37,176 nt of DNA from Thiogranum sp. Lineage in GTDB: Bacteria; Pseudomonadota; Gammaproteobacteria; DSM-19610. The stretch is taken from assembly GCA_024636585.1 (NCBI GenBank), contig JAGXGS010000092.1, positions 1-37,176 of the forward strand, read 5' to 3'. Position numbers and translations under genes: made by a program. Within the stretch, counting starts at the first letter, position 1. Each line of letters begins with the position of its first letter. Under the pieces are notes generated by a model that was not told the DNA's origin, did not search any database, and saw only the letters and a list, made by a program, of their open reading frames with translations. This document shows positions 23,517 through 34,135 of this stretch, in pieces.

Positions 23517-24764
23517 TCAATGCGCCATTCTAGTTGATAAATGTGCGACGCGCACCGGCGCCGGCGGGTGTGAATCATAAAACGCCGAATACAGCGGGTC
23601 AGGCGTCAGAGTGCTGGCATTTTCCTGGTACATCTTGACCAGCGCCTGCACGAGATCGCCGGCACTGGCCTGTTCGGCGGCGTAATCATCGGCCTCGAAT
23701 TCGTGCTTGCGGGAAAACCACGACGACACCGGCTGCAGAAACAGCGTGAATACCGGCGTCACCATCAGGAACAGCAGCAGCGCCAGGTGATTGGAAGCCT
23801 GTTCTACGCCGAGCCCCTGATAGAACCAGGCCTGCTGGGTCAACCAGCCGAGCAGCGCCAGTCCGGCCAGGCTCATCAGCATCATGGTAATGATGCGCTT
23901 CTGGATATGCTTGCGCTTGAAGTGGCCGAGTTCATGCGCCAGCACCGCCTCGATTTCATCCGGCGCCAGCGTCTTCAGCAGGGTATCGAAAAAGACGATG
24001 CGCTTGTTCTGGCCCATGCCGGTGAAATAGGCATTGCCGTGTCCTGAGCGGCGTGAACCGTCCATCACGAAGATGCCCTGGCTTTTGAAGCCACAACGAT
24101 CCAGCAGTGCCTGGATGCGTTGTTGCAGATCGTCGTCATCCAGCGGATTGAACTTGTTGAACAGCGGCGCAATGAAGGCCGGATAGGCCCACATCATCAA
24201 CAGGCTGAACCCGGACCACAGCAGCCACAGATACAGCCACCACAGGCTGCCGGCTTCCTGCATCAGCCACAGTGCCGCCCATGCCAGCGGTACGCCAAGT
24301 ATCAGCATTAACAGTACCTGTTTCGCCATGTCGCCCACGAAGGTGGCGACGCTGGTGCGATTGAAGCCGAAGCGCTCTTCGATGACGAAGGTGTGATAGA
24401 GAGAAAAGGGTAGTTCCAGCAGCGCCATGATGGCGAATACACTGATGATCATGGCGACCCCGGTGGGGATCGTGCCCCAGCCGGCCTGTTGCCACAGGTC
24501 ATCAAATAACTGCAGGCCACCGCCCAGTGTCCAGGCCAGCAGTAACAGGCTGTCGTAGACCAGATCGATACGCCCGACGTGGGTGTTAGTCAGCGTATAG
24601 TCTGCTGCTTTCTGGTGATCGGTGAGTGGAATGCGATCGGCGAAGGCTTCCGGTACCTGCGCACGATTGACGCGGACGTGGCGGATCTGGCGCTGTGCCA
24701 GCCACAGTTTCAGCACTACTGAAGCCGCCAGTGCCGCGACAAAAAGCCATGAAAATGTGTTCAT
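23517..24764 (-). CDS. M48-family membrane metallopeptidase (Ste24/CAAX protease 1-like)
   Basis: 415 residues with six or so transmembrane helices, the layout of Ste24p-like proteases. The zinc site is HELGH (His277, Glu278, His281), with the third ligand Glu357 in EFEADDYA. The N-terminal MNTFSWLFVAAL and the block GFNRTSVATFVGDM are family-typical. Such enzymes degrade misfolded membrane proteins or process lipidated substrates; the bacterial substrate is unknown. The ATG lacks a clear ribosome-binding site. It is divergent from orn over about 80 bases and is followed 18 bases later by the small cytochrome gene, so it may lead the M48 - cytochrome - phhB - rsgA operon. Confidence 0.93.
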   Translation of the reverse strand: MNTFSWLFVAALAASVVLKLWLAQRQIRHVRVNRAQVPEAFADRIPLTDHQKAADYTLTNTHVGRIDLVYDSLLLLAWTLGGGLQLFDDLWQQAGWGTIPTGVAMIISVFAIMALLELPFSLYHTFVIEERFGFNRTSVATFVGDMAKQVLLMLILGVPLAWAALWLMQEAGSLWWLYLWLLWSGFSLLMMWAYPAFIAPLFNKFNPLDDDDLQQRIQALLDRCGFKSQGIFVMDGSRRSGHGNAYFTGMGQNKRIVFFDTLLKTLAPDEIEAVLAHELGHFKRKHIQKRIITMMLMSLAGLALLGWLTQQAWFYQGLGVEQASNHLALLLFLMVTPVFTLFLQPVSSWFSRKHEFEADDYAAEQASAGDLVQALVKMYQENASTLTPDPLYSAFYDSHPPAPVRVAHLSTRMAH

Positions 24765-24809
24765 AAAGCGTCAATTATCTCCGCAAACTGATGTTATGAG
24801 GTTAGCCTT

Positions 24810-24818
24810 TGCTACAAT
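24810..24818 (+). promoter_or_regulatory. Extended -10 promoter element of orn
   Basis: TGCTACAAT is an extended -10, about 27 bases before the orn start, leaving a short leader with TTTAGGAGC as ribosome-binding site. No strong -35 is seen, as expected for extended -10 promoters. The element is identical to that before the 4.5S RNA gene. Confidence 0.5.
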
Positions 24819-24845
24819 GCAACTCAACCTTTAGGAGCACCGGGA

Positions 24846-25400
24846 ATGTCAGACAAAAAAACCAATCTGATCTGGATCGACCTTGAAATGACCGGTCTGG
24901 ACACATCAGAGGATGCAATCATCGAGATCGCCACCATCGTTACCGATGCGCAGCTCAATATGATTGCCGAGGGCCCGGTGCTGGCGATTCATCAACCGGA
25001 TGCAGTGCTGAGTGCAATGGATGAATGGAATACCCGCCAGCATGGCCAGTCGGGACTCACCGAGCGCGTGCGTAACAGCATTCTGAACTGCCGGGAAGCA
25101 GAGCGCCAGACGCTGAGCTTTCTCGCCGAGCACGTGGATCCCCGCGCGTCGCCCATGTGTGGCAATTCGATCTGCCAGGACCGCCGCTTTATGGCGCGCC
25201 TGATGCCGGAACTGGAAGCTTTCTTCCATTACCGCAATCTTGACGTCAGTACTCTCAAGGAGCTGGGCAACCGCTGGGCGCCGCAACTGATGACCGGCTT
25301 CCTCAAGGCGTCGACCCACCTGGCGCTCGATGACGTCAGGGATTCCATCCGTGAACTTCAGTATTACCGCGAGCAACTGTTCAGACCTTTTGATGCATGA
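24846..25400 (+). CDS. orn: Oligoribonuclease
   Basis: 184 residues. DEDDh exonuclease residues are all present: Asp12 and Glu14 in [10 protein letters not shown], Asp112 in CQDRRFM, His158 and Asp162 in STHLALDD. Orn degrades two- to five-nucleotide RNAs to mononucleotides and clears pGpG made from c-di-GMP breakdown, which ties it to the PilZ proteins elsewhere in the window only in a general way. The ATG has GGAG upstream and an extended -10 promoter close by. Its stop overlaps the start of the EamA transporter gene as ATGA. Confidence 0.97.
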   Translation: MSDKKTNLIWIDLEMTGLDTSEDAIIEIATIVTDAQLNMIAEGPVLAIHQPDAVLSAMDEWNTRQHGQSGLTERVRNSILNCREAERQTLSFLAEHVDPRASPMCGNSICQDRRFMARLMPELEAFFHYRNLDVSTLKELGNRWAPQLMTGFLKASTHLALDDVRDSIRELQYYREQLFRPFDA

Positions 25401-26266
25401 CCGCAGATAACCCGGCCCGCGGTGCGCTGCTGGTTACTGCCGCGGCGCTGATGTTCGCGTCCATGGGCGTATTGATTCGCTTCGCGACACAGCAGTTGCC
25501 AAACGAGCAGGTGGTGTTTCTCCGCAACTTCTTCGGTCTGCTGATTCTGTTGCCGTTGCTGCTCAGGAACGGCATCGGCGCATCGCTGCGCACCGACCGA
25601 CTGGCCTTGCACGTGCTACGCAGTCTGTGCGGCCTGGCGGCCATGTACTGTTTCTTCTATGCACTGGCAAATCTGGCGCTGGCAGATGCCGTGTTGCTGA
25701 ACTTCACCGCACCTCTGTTTATTCCCTTTATTGCGCTGCTGTGGCTGCGCGAAATCGTGAGCCGCCAGGTGATCGCTGCCATAGTGATTGGTTTTGCCGG
25801 CATTCTGCTGGTATTGAAACCGGGGCTGGGCGTGTTCAACCCGGCGGCTCTGGTGGGACTTGCATCGGGTGCCTTCGCCGCTGTCGCGATGGTCAGTCTG
25901 CGCACGCTGTCCGCGACTGATCCGCCATTACGGGTAGTGATCTATTACGGGATCATCTGTACCGGTGCATCTTCGGTGCCGATGCTGTGGGCCTGGCAAC
26001 CGGCACCACTGGAGACGTTTCTGCAACTGGCAGGCGCCGGTTGTTTCGCAACGGCAGGACAATACCTTCTGTCCAGAGGTTACGGCTATGCGCCGGCGGC
26101 GCAAATCGGCCCCTTTACCTATACGTCAGTGGTGTTCGCCGCGACCTACGGCTGGTTGTTCTGGAAGGAGATGCCCGACTGGTTGTCGGCCAGCGGTACC
26201 GTACTGATCGTGATTGCAGGCGCGCTGGCAATGCAGAAAACCCGCGCTGCCAGCTCTATCACCTGA
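25397..26266 (+). CDS. EamA/DMT-superfamily transporter
   Basis: 289 residues with about ten transmembrane helices arranged as two EamA repeats (about 10-140 and 150-285). The first repeat has the typical [30 protein letters not shown], the second [29 protein letters not shown]. These inner-membrane proteins export or import small metabolites; the substrate cannot be told. The ATG overlaps the orn stop (ATGA). It ends nine bases before the end of the convergent rhodanese gene. Confidence 0.92.
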   Translation: MTADNPARGALLVTAAALMFASMGVLIRFATQQLPNEQVVFLRNFFGLLILLPLLLRNGIGASLRTDRLALHVLRSLCGLAAMYCFFYALANLALADAVLLNFTAPLFIPFIALLWLREIVSRQVIAAIVIGFAGILLVLKPGLGVFNPAALVGLASGAFAAVAMVSLRTLSATDPPLRVVIYYGIICTGASSVPMLWAWQPAPLETFLQLAGAGCFATAGQYLLSRGYGYAPAAQIGPFTYTSVVFAATYGWLFWKEMPDWLSASGTVLIVIAGALAMQKTRAASSIT

Positions 26267-26275
26267 TTTCGACGG

Positions 26276-27094
26276 CTACTCCACGGGTGTGTCGGTGCGA
26301 TTACCCCAGTCCGACCAGGAACCCGGGTACCCCTTGACGCGCGTATAGCCGAGATTTTTCAGCATCATGCAGGCATGCGAGGAACGGTGGTGCGACTGGC
26401 AGTAGCAAATGATTTCCTTGTCCCTGGTCAAGCCCCGTTCCTCGAGCATGGCGCGTAATTCCGCCTCTGGTTTGAAACGCAGGTTTCGGCCCTGGTCCAT
26501 GGTGTCGACCCAGTTCAGGTTGTGTGCACCGGGAATATGACCGCCGCGTTGCGCAAAGACTTTTTCGCCGCTGTACTCCTGAGGTGAGCGGCTGTCGATA
26601 ATGCCGAGGTCGGCAGTTCCAAGGCGCGACAGAATGTAGTCGGCATCCGCTACCGGCCCGTCCTGCCAATTCACCGGATACGGGTCGATTTCGGACGGGT
26701 GCGCAGGCTTCTGTTCGACCGGGAAATCTTCGCTCACCCAGCTTACCAGCCCACCGTTCAGCAACGAGAAATGCTGGTGCCCGGCGACTTCCAGCGTCCA
26801 CAGCAGGCGACTGGCCCAGCCACCGCCCTCGTCATCATAGGCAACCACATGCGTATCCGGTGCGATGCCCAGCGAGCCGAGCAGGGCGCCGAAGTTGTGT
26901 TCGGCCGGCAGTAATCCGACCACCGGTTTTTTGATTTTTACGAAATGCGCACCTTCGAGAAACAGCGCCCCCGGCACGTGGAACTCCGCATAACGTTCCG
27001 GTCGGGTAATGTGTAATACCACCAGCTTGTCACGGCCCAGTGCGGCGTACAGGTGTTCGGGTTCAGCAATCAAAGGTAATAAGGGTTTAGTCAC
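26276..27094 (-). CDS. Two-domain rhodanese-type sulfurtransferase
   Basis: 272 residues, two rhodanese domains (about 10-125 and 150-265), cytosolic. The active loop of the second domain reads CYCQSHHRSSH, with Cys232 as the persulfide-forming residue; the first domain is inactive. The connector motif IPGAHNLNW is typical. Such enzymes move sulfane sulfur from thiosulfate or 3-mercaptopyruvate to acceptors such as cyanide or thioredoxin; the loop differs from both classic CRKG-type and CGSGVTA-type, so the donor is uncertain. It starts at GTG, eight bases after AGGA. It is the last gene of the pgm-glcDEF run, 62 bases after glcF, and may have its own expression. Confidence 0.9.
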   Translation of the reverse strand: MTKPLLPLIAEPEHLYAALGRDKLVVLHITRPERYAEFHVPGALFLEGAHFVKIKKPVVGLLPAEHNFGALLGSLGIAPDTHVVAYDDEGGGWASRLLWTLEVAGHQHFSLLNGGLVSWVSEDFPVEQKPAHPSEIDPYPVNWQDGPVADADYILSRLGTADLGIIDSRSPQEYSGEKVFAQRGGHIPGAHNLNWVDTMDQGRNLRFKPEAELRAMLEERGLTRDKEIICYCQSHHRSSHACMMLKNLGYTRVKGYPGSWSDWGNRTDTPVE

Positions 27095-27156
27095 GGTGTG
27101 TTCCTGCGTCGATATCGGATGAAAGAGTATCAGTATTGTTCATTAGTTTAACTCGC

Positions 27157-28383
27157 TCAGGCGGCGGCCCGGCCATCGGCCTGCCCCGACAGCAGTTCGA
27201 TCCAGTGCACCACCGGCACCCTGGCATCGGTATGCAGATGCAGCAGACAGCCGATGTTGGCGGTGGCGATGATTTCCGGCTGCTGTGCCTGCAATGCATC
27301 GAGTTTGTCGCCACGCAGCCGGCCGGCCAGCTGCGGTTGCAGGATCGAATAGGTGCCTGCAGAACCGCAGCACAAATGTGGATCGCGCACCCGGACCAGC
27401 TCAAAGCCGGCCTGTTGCAGCATCGCCTCTACGACACCATCCAGCTGCTGACCGTGTTGCAGTGAGCAGGGTGAATGGAAAGCGATGCGTTGACCATTAC
27501 CGGCGCCCAGTGCGGAGAGATCTTCCCTGCACAGCACTTCACTGATGTCGCGGGCCAGCGCGCCGACCCGCACCGCGCGTTCTGCATAATCCGCATCTTC
27601 GGCGAGCAGCACCCCGTAATCCTTCACGGTCGGCGCACAGCCGCTGGCGGTCACCACAATCGCTTCGACACCGGCCTCGACGGCCGGCCACCAGGCATCG
27701 ATGTTGTTCTTTGCCCGCTGCCGGGCACCGGCCGTATCGGCGAGATGGTGTTGCAGAGCGCCGCAGCAGCCGGCCCGGGCACTGGATTCCAGCGCGATGC
27801 CGAGCTGATCGAACAGGCGTATGGCCTGATGATTGATATGCGGTGCGGCTGCTTCCTGCACGCAGCCATCCAGCAACAGCATGCGGCGACTGTGCATTCC
27901 GATGTCCGGGCGCGCGCTGCGGGCAAACTTCGGAATGCGTTTTTTCAGCTGCTGTGGCATCAGTGGCCTGACAAGCCGCGCCAGGCCCAGCAGTGCGCCG
28001 AAGCGCCGGGTTTCACTCAGGCCGAAAATCAGCAGTTTGCGCAGCAGCCGCTGCGGCAGCGGCCGCGGATGCTGCTCCGCCAGCTCGCGGCCGAGATCCA
28101 GCAGGCTGTGGTACTGCACGCCGGATGGGCAGGTGGTTTCGCAGGCGCGGCAGGTGAGGCATCGGTCCAGGTGGCGCTGCAGGCTGGCGGTGCTGGTCTG
28201 GCCTTCCAGCACCTGCTTGATCTGATAGATGCGACCGCGCGGCCCATCCAGTTCGTCGCCCAGCAACTGGTAGGTGGGGCAGGTGGCATTGCAGAAACCG
28301 CAGTGTACACAGCTGCGCAGGATGGCTTCCGCCTGCCGACCTGCTCGACTGGTGCTGTAAGCGGGGGTCAGCTCCGTCTGCAC
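27157..28383 (-). CDS. glcF: Glycolate oxidase iron-sulfur subunit
   Basis: 408 residues, the length of E. coli GlcF. Two [4Fe-4S] sites are visible: Cys25, 28, 31, 35 (CVHCGFCNATC) and Cys75, 78, 81, 85 (CLTCRACETTC). Two CCG motifs follow, GCCGAL and LCCGSAG, in the C-terminal half. GlcF passes electrons from the flavin subunits to the quinone pool. The start is a GTG two bases after the glcE stop; the open frame upstream is inside glcE and rejected. Part of the glcD-glcE-glcF operon. Confidence 0.96.
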   Translation of the reverse strand: MQTELTPAYSTSRAGRQAEAILRSCVHCGFCNATCPTYQLLGDELDGPRGRIYQIKQVLEGQTSTASLQRHLDRCLTCRACETTCPSGVQYHSLLDLGRELAEQHPRPLPQRLLRKLLIFGLSETRRFGALLGLARLVRPLMPQQLKKRIPKFARSARPDIGMHSRRMLLLDGCVQEAAAPHINHQAIRLFDQLGIALESSARAGCCGALQHHLADTAGARQRAKNNIDAWWPAVEAGVEAIVVTASGCAPTVKDYGVLLAEDADYAERAVRVGALARDISEVLCREDLSALGAGNGQRIAFHSPCSLQHGQQLDGVVEAMLQQAGFELVRVRDPHLCCGSAGTYSILQPQLAGRLRGDKLDALQAQQPEIIATANIGCLLHLHTDARVPVVHWIELLSGQADGRAAA

Positions 28384-28385
28384 GG

Positions 28386-29450
28386 TCAAAGATCCCGGTA
28401 CATCCGCCCCGGGTTGAGAATTCCGGCGGGATCGAATGACTTTTTCAGGCGCTGGTGGAGTGCCAGCAGTGGCGCGGGAAGCGGGTGGAATGCTTCGCAG
28501 TTGTCGTCCGCGCCGCGAAACAACGTGGCATGGCCGCCGACTTCCGCGGCGATACCGCGGATACGCTCGGCTGTGGCGTCGCTGTGCAACCAGCGCTGCG
28601 CGCCGCCCCATTCGATCAGCCAGTCGCCGTCCAGCGCCAGCGGTGGGGTGGCCGGCGGCACCGACAGGCGCCATAACGGCATGGAACGGGTGAAGAATGC
28701 GTGACTGTGTTCGCGCAGTGATAACCAGAAGTCGGGTTGTTCGCGTAGTTTTGCATCGCCCAGTGCCTGCTGTGCCTGGCGTACGCTGGCCTCGCTGCCG
28801 GCCAGTCGCAGGTACAGGTGACCATCGTGCCAGCAGGCGCCCGACAGCGGCAGCGGCCTGCCCATCCAGCCGGCAAAACGTTCCAGCGCCTGCTGCTGGG
28901 AAGCGGACTGGCGCAGCGTGTATTCCGATTCCGGTCGCGGCACCACTTTCATTGAGATGTCCGTGAGCACGCCGAGAGTACCAAGCGCGCCGGCCATCAG
29001 GCGGGACAGGTCATAGCCGGCAACGTTCTTCATGACCTGGCCGCCGAAGCGCAGCGCCTCGCCCTTGCCGTTGATCACGCCGGCGCCCAGCACCGCGTCA
29101 CGTACGGCGCCGGCGAACGGCCGCCGCGGTCCTGACAGGCCGCTGGCGATCGCGCCGCCGAGCGTGCTATCGGATGAAAACCGCAGGGGTTCAAAGCCCA
29201 GCATCTGCCGGTTGTCTTCAAGCAGTTGCTCGATATCGACGAGACGCGTACCGGCACGCGCCTGCAGCACCAGTTCGGAAGGTTCATAGTTGATGACGCC
29301 CTGGTGAGCGGAAATGTCCAGGTCCGCCGCGTCAGTGGCATGTCCGTAAAATGCGCGGCTGCGCGCGCCGTGAATGTTCAACGGAGTGCGTTCGATGAAT
29401 GCCTGTTCGACGTGCGCGCGCAGGGATTCAGTCAGGTCAGCATCGCTCAT
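28386..29450 (-). CDS. glcE: Glycolate oxidase FAD-binding subunit
   Basis: 354 residues. A PCMH-type FAD domain holds GFEPLRFSSDSTLGG, then ASGLSGPRRPFAGAVRDAVLG and FGGQVMKNVAGYDLSRLMAG. The end PAGILNPGRMY is the family's closing motif. GlcE is the smaller flavin subunit of the membrane-associated glycolate oxidase, which oxidises glycolate to glyoxylate. It begins two bases after the glcD stop and ends two bases before the glcF start, so the three subunits are made together. Confidence 0.96.
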   Translation of the reverse strand: MSDADLTESLRAHVEQAFIERTPLNIHGARSRAFYGHATDAADLDISAHQGVINYEPSELVLQARAGTRLVDIEQLLEDNRQMLGFEPLRFSSDSTLGGAIASGLSGPRRPFAGAVRDAVLGAGVINGKGEALRFGGQVMKNVAGYDLSRLMAGALGTLGVLTDISMKVVPRPESEYTLRQSASQQQALERFAGWMGRPLPLSGACWHDGHLYLRLAGSEASVRQAQQALGDAKLREQPDFWLSLREHSHAFFTRSMPLWRLSVPPATPPLALDGDWLIEWGGAQRWLHSDATAERIRGIAAEVGGHATLFRGADDNCEAFHPLPAPLLALHQRLKKSFDPAGILNPGRMYRDL

Positions 29451-29452
29451 GC

Positions 29453-30924
29453 TCAGAAACGCTCCAGTTCGGGAAACGGCAGCTGGCCGCCGTGTACGTG
29501 CATGCTGCCGAACTCGGCACAGCGCGCCAGCGTCGGAATCGCCTTGCCCGGATTGAGCAGACCTCCCGGATCGAACGCAGCTTTTACCGCGTGAAATTGC
29601 TGCAGCTCAGCTTCATTGAACTGGGTGCACATCTGGTTGATCTTTTCCATGCCCACGCCGTGCTCGCCAGTGATGGTACCGCCGACGGAAATGCACAGTT
29701 CGAGAATGCGGCCGCCGAATTCCTCGGTGCGTTCCAGTTCGCCGGGCTTGTTGGCGTCATAGAGGATCAACGGATGCAGATTGCCGTCGCCGGCGTGAAA
29801 CACATTCGCGACCGGCAGGCCGTATTGCTTCGAGAGGTCCTCGATCGTCTGCAGAACCTGTGGCAGAGCTTTGCGTGGAATGGTGCCATCCATGCAGTAA
29901 TAATCGGGCGAAATGCGGCCGACCGCTGGAAACGCCGCCTTGCGACCTTTCCAGAATCGGACCCGCTCGGCGTCGCTTTTGGCGGTACGCACTTCGGTTG
30001 CGCCGCTGCTCTTCAGCAATTCCCGTACTTTGAAAACATGTTCGGACACTTCTTCGCTGGTGCCGTCCAGTTCGCAAAGCAGAATTGCCGCGGCGTCGAG
30101 CGGATACCCGGCATGGACGAAATCCTCGGCGGCCTGGATCGACAGTTTGTCCATCATTTCCAGACCCGCTGGAATGATGCCTGCGGCAATTATGCTGCCG
30201 ACTGCCGCACCGGCCTTGGTCACATCATCGAACGCCGCCAGAATCACCTGTGCGCGCTCCGGCTTCGGCAACAGTTTTACAGTCACTTCGACAATGATGC
30301 CGAGCAGACCCTCCGACCCGGTCAGCAGCGCCAGCAGGTCGTAACCCGCAGCATCCAGTGCGCGGCCGCCCAGCGTCAGCAGTTCTCCGTCGATGGTGAC
30401 CAGTTGTATTTCGCTGATGTTGTGCACCGTCAGGCCATATTTAAGGCAGTGCACGCCGCCGGCATTTTCCGCCACATTGCCGCCGATGGAGCAGGCGATC
30501 TGTGAGGAAGGATCGGGTGCGTAATACAGGCCATGCTGGTCGACTGCTTCGGATATGGCGAGATTGCGCACGCCTGGTTGCACGCGCGCCAGACGGTTGG
30601 CGACATCGATGTCGAGGATACGGTTGAATTTCGCCAGACTCAGCAGCACGCCGTTCTCGAGCGGCAGGGCGCCGCCGGACAGGCCGGTGCCCGCGCCACG
30701 CGCCACCACCGGAATACCGCTGCTCTGACAGTGACGCACAATCGCCTGCACCTGCTCGACCGTCTCGGGTAAAAGCACCAGCCATGGCATGCGGCGGTAT
30801 GCCGACAGCCCATCGCATTCATAAGCGCGCCGCTCTTCTGATTCACGCACTACACAATGGTCAGGCAGGTCGGGCAGGCCAGCCAGGAAAGTATCGAGGT
30901 CCGACATCTGGGCGGCGTATTTCA

Positions 30925-30925
<1 letters not shown>
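29453..30925 (-). CDS. glcD: Glycolate oxidase catalytic flavoprotein subunit
   Basis: 490 residues (E. coli GlcD is 499). The PCMH FAD-binding motif GAGTGLSGGALP is at about 77-88; the C-terminal FAD-oxidase domain contains ANVFHAGDGNLHPL and GTITGEHGVGMEK. It performs the oxidation of glycolate, or of D-lactate to some extent in relatives. The ATG overlaps the pgm stop as TGATG, which argues for this start and for translational coupling; a second ATG six codons later is less likely. Glycolate is the product of 2-phosphoglycolate salvage, so the operon makes sense in an autotroph, though RuBisCO is not in view. Confidence 0.97.
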
Positions 30926-32628
<1,703 letters not shown>

Positions 32629-32699
32629 TTAAACGGGCAGGAAAAAATAATGACGATCTGCCGGACAAAGACACCATTCTACTATGCTACTATGATTCC

Positions 32700-33212
32700 A
32701 TGCTCTATTCAGGCAAACAAATAGTTCATCCCGGCGTGCGGGCGCGCGATCTTCCTGCGCTCATGGAACTGTATGAACTTAACTATATTCAGCTGCGGCA
32801 ACTGATACGCGATTTGAGTGCAGTTCAAGACCATAGCGTGTCCAGGGTTAATCGCGGTATGGATTTGTATCTGACCATTATAGAACGCTGCAAATATACA
32901 ACGACTCTCAATCTTACCTATCGGTTTTCAGCGGGCGACGAAGCGACCCCATCGCCCGACGTAGTGGTGCGCCTGTATCATGATGCGCAGGTCGCGGAAG
33001 TGATATCGCGCGGCCGCAGTCGGCGGCATCCCGAATACGATCGTTTCCATCATGAGTACCCACTGCACATCAAATGGCAGGCCAACCGTTTTTTGAACAA
33101 GTGGCTGGCCTATTGCCTGCTCCAGGGACACAGTTTTTCGCCGGCGCGTGAGCAGCTGGCGGAGGCGCTCGATGTCATCGAGAGCGAACGGATGTTGAGC
33201 CTCGAATCCTGA
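32700..33212 (+). CDS. DUF1249 (YqiB-like) protein
   Basis: 170 residues. The family pattern is clear: DLPALMELYELNYIQLRQLI near the start, then DLYLTIIERCKYTTTLNL, VVRLYHDAQVAEVIS, HIKWQANRFLNKWLAYCLLQG. This corresponds to E. coli YqiB, of unknown function. The start is the ATG before LYSGKQIV because homologous sequence begins just after it; the frame extends 35 codons upstream and no good ribosome-binding site is seen for either start, so the N-terminus is uncertain. In other gammaproteobacteria this family sits beside cpdA (cAMP phosphodiesterase) and nudF; neither is here. Confidence 0.85.
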   Translation: MLYSGKQIVHPGVRARDLPALMELYELNYIQLRQLIRDLSAVQDHSVSRVNRGMDLYLTIIERCKYTTTLNLTYRFSAGDEATPSPDVVVRLYHDAQVAEVISRGRSRRHPEYDRFHHEYPLHIKWQANRFLNKWLAYCLLQGHSFSPAREQLAEALDVIESERMLSLES

Positions 33213-33225
33213 CGATCCCGCCGGG

Positions 33226-33259
33226 AATACTTGACTGCTGTACTGGGTTTATTTATGTT
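33226..33259 (+). promoter_or_regulatory. iscR promoter with IscR-type half-site
   Basis: TTGACT (33230-33235) and TATGTT (33254-33259) form a sigma-70 promoter with an 18-base spacer, ending 35 bases before the iscR start. ATACTTGACT (33226-33235), covering the -35, fits the left half of the type 1 IscR site (ATASYYGACT) perfectly; the right half (TACTGGG...TAT) is only a partial match. This suits autorepression by Fe-S-loaded IscR. Confidence 0.6.
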
Positions 33260-33293
33260 GGGGCTATATCAGGCTGATCCGACGGAATTTCCT

Positions 33294-33764
33294 ATGCGAC
33301 TTTCAACTAAAGGCCGGTACGCTGTAACGGCGATGATGGATCTGGCTATCCATGAACCGGGCGGACCGGTGACTCTGGCAGATATTTCCAATGGCCAGAG
33401 TATTTCACTGTCCTATCTTGAACAGCTGTTCGCCAGATTGCGCAAGGAAAATCTTGTCGAGGGCGTGCGGGGTCCGGGCGGCGGTTATCGCCTTGCACGG
33501 CCGGCCAGCGATATCACTATTGCCGCCATCATTTCTGCAGTTGATGAAAAAGTCGACTCGACCTGCAGCGGCAGTGCCGGTGATTGCGGGGGCGATCGCG
33601 CGTGCCTCACTCACGAACTCTGGTGCGGATTGTCGAAGCGGATATACACTTTCCTGGACAGTATCACGCTGGAGTCCTTCCTGAGCCGGCCGGCAGTGCA
33701 ATCGGTTATCGAGCGTCAGGCGATGGACTGCAAGCGCTCGGAAACCGACGTCATACTCGGTTGA
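33294..33764 (+). CDS. iscR: IscR-type Rrf2 family regulator
   Basis: 156 residues (E. coli IscR is 162). The winged-helix start MRLSTKGRYAVTAMMDLAIHE and SISLSYLEQLFARLRKENLVEGVRGPGGGYRLA are near-identical to IscR. The [2Fe-2S] ligands are Cys91, Cys98, Cys104 and His107; the first spacing is C-x6-C, one residue longer than the usual C-x5-C. IscR senses Fe-S supply and represses or activates Fe-S genes. The start follows GGA eight bases upstream; the frame extends 21 codons further without support. No iscS, iscU or iscA follows, so the gene is detached from the isc operon here, or this is a paralogue. An IscR-type half-site covers its own promoter. Confidence 0.9.
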   Translation: MRLSTKGRYAVTAMMDLAIHEPGGPVTLADISNGQSISLSYLEQLFARLRKENLVEGVRGPGGGYRLARPASDITIAAIISAVDEKVDSTCSGSAGDCGGDRACLTHELWCGLSKRIYTFLDSITLESFLSRPAVQSVIERQAMDCKRSETDVILG

Positions 33765-33911
33765 ATCGCAGCATAAGGCTGTTTTCGACGTAAAATATCC
33801 AAAACTGTGAACTGCATCAGGCGCGAGCGATGCCTGCTTCACAGAATGCTTCAGTTCCGTTCTGCATACTGCGACTGTCAAATAGCGTTGCAAGAACAGG
33901 AGTGTGGCATC

Positions 33912-34067
33912 ATGTTTCAATATTTATTGCTGTTACTGGCAGTCATCGCGGTCATTGGTCAGCCGGCGCTGGAAGTGCTCGCCACCACCGGACCGATTCT
34001 GGAGTATCTGGTGGCCGGTGGTGTTGCGTTGGCACTGAAACCCTGGCTGGAATACCACCTCGACTGA
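33912..34067 (+). CDS. Small membrane protein, 51 residues
   Basis: 51 residues. A strongly hydrophobic N-terminus (FQYLLLLLAVIAVIG) is followed by a second hydrophobic stretch (GPILEYLVAGGVALALKP) and a short acidic end WLEYHLD. Two membrane helices are likely. AGGAG lies nine bases before this ATG; the frame extends 35 codons upstream with non-protein-like sequence. I recognise no family. It follows iscR by about 147 bases and ends ten bases before a large inverted repeat that closes the convergent gene. Confidence 0.6.
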   Translation: MFQYLLLLLAVIAVIGQPALEVLATTGPILEYLVAGGVALALKPWLEYHLD

Positions 34068-34076
34068 GAGAGGTGA

Positions 34077-34135
34077 GCCGGCCAACAACGAATTACCTGG
34101 ACTTCGTCCAGACCAGAATTCGATTGTTGGCCGGC
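34077..34135. repeat. Long inverted repeat over the 3' end of the DUF938 gene, possible bidirectional terminator
   Basis: GCCGGCCAACAACGAATT (34077-34094) pairs with AATTCGATTGTTGGCCGGC (34117-34135), an 18-bp stem with one bulged base. Inside it CTGGAC-TTC-GTCCAG is a second perfect hairpin. The right arm is the coding end of the methyltransferase (PANNRI), the left arm lies after its stop. It sits between convergent genes, fitting a shared transcription end. No T-tract is present. Confidence 0.7.

Noticed and set aside
27475-28704. 409-codon open frame antisense to glcF and glcE
   Set aside because: A GC-driven shadow; it spans two real genes and resembles no protein.
29399-30505. 368-codon open frame antisense to glcD
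   Set aside because: Shadow of a clearly conserved gene.
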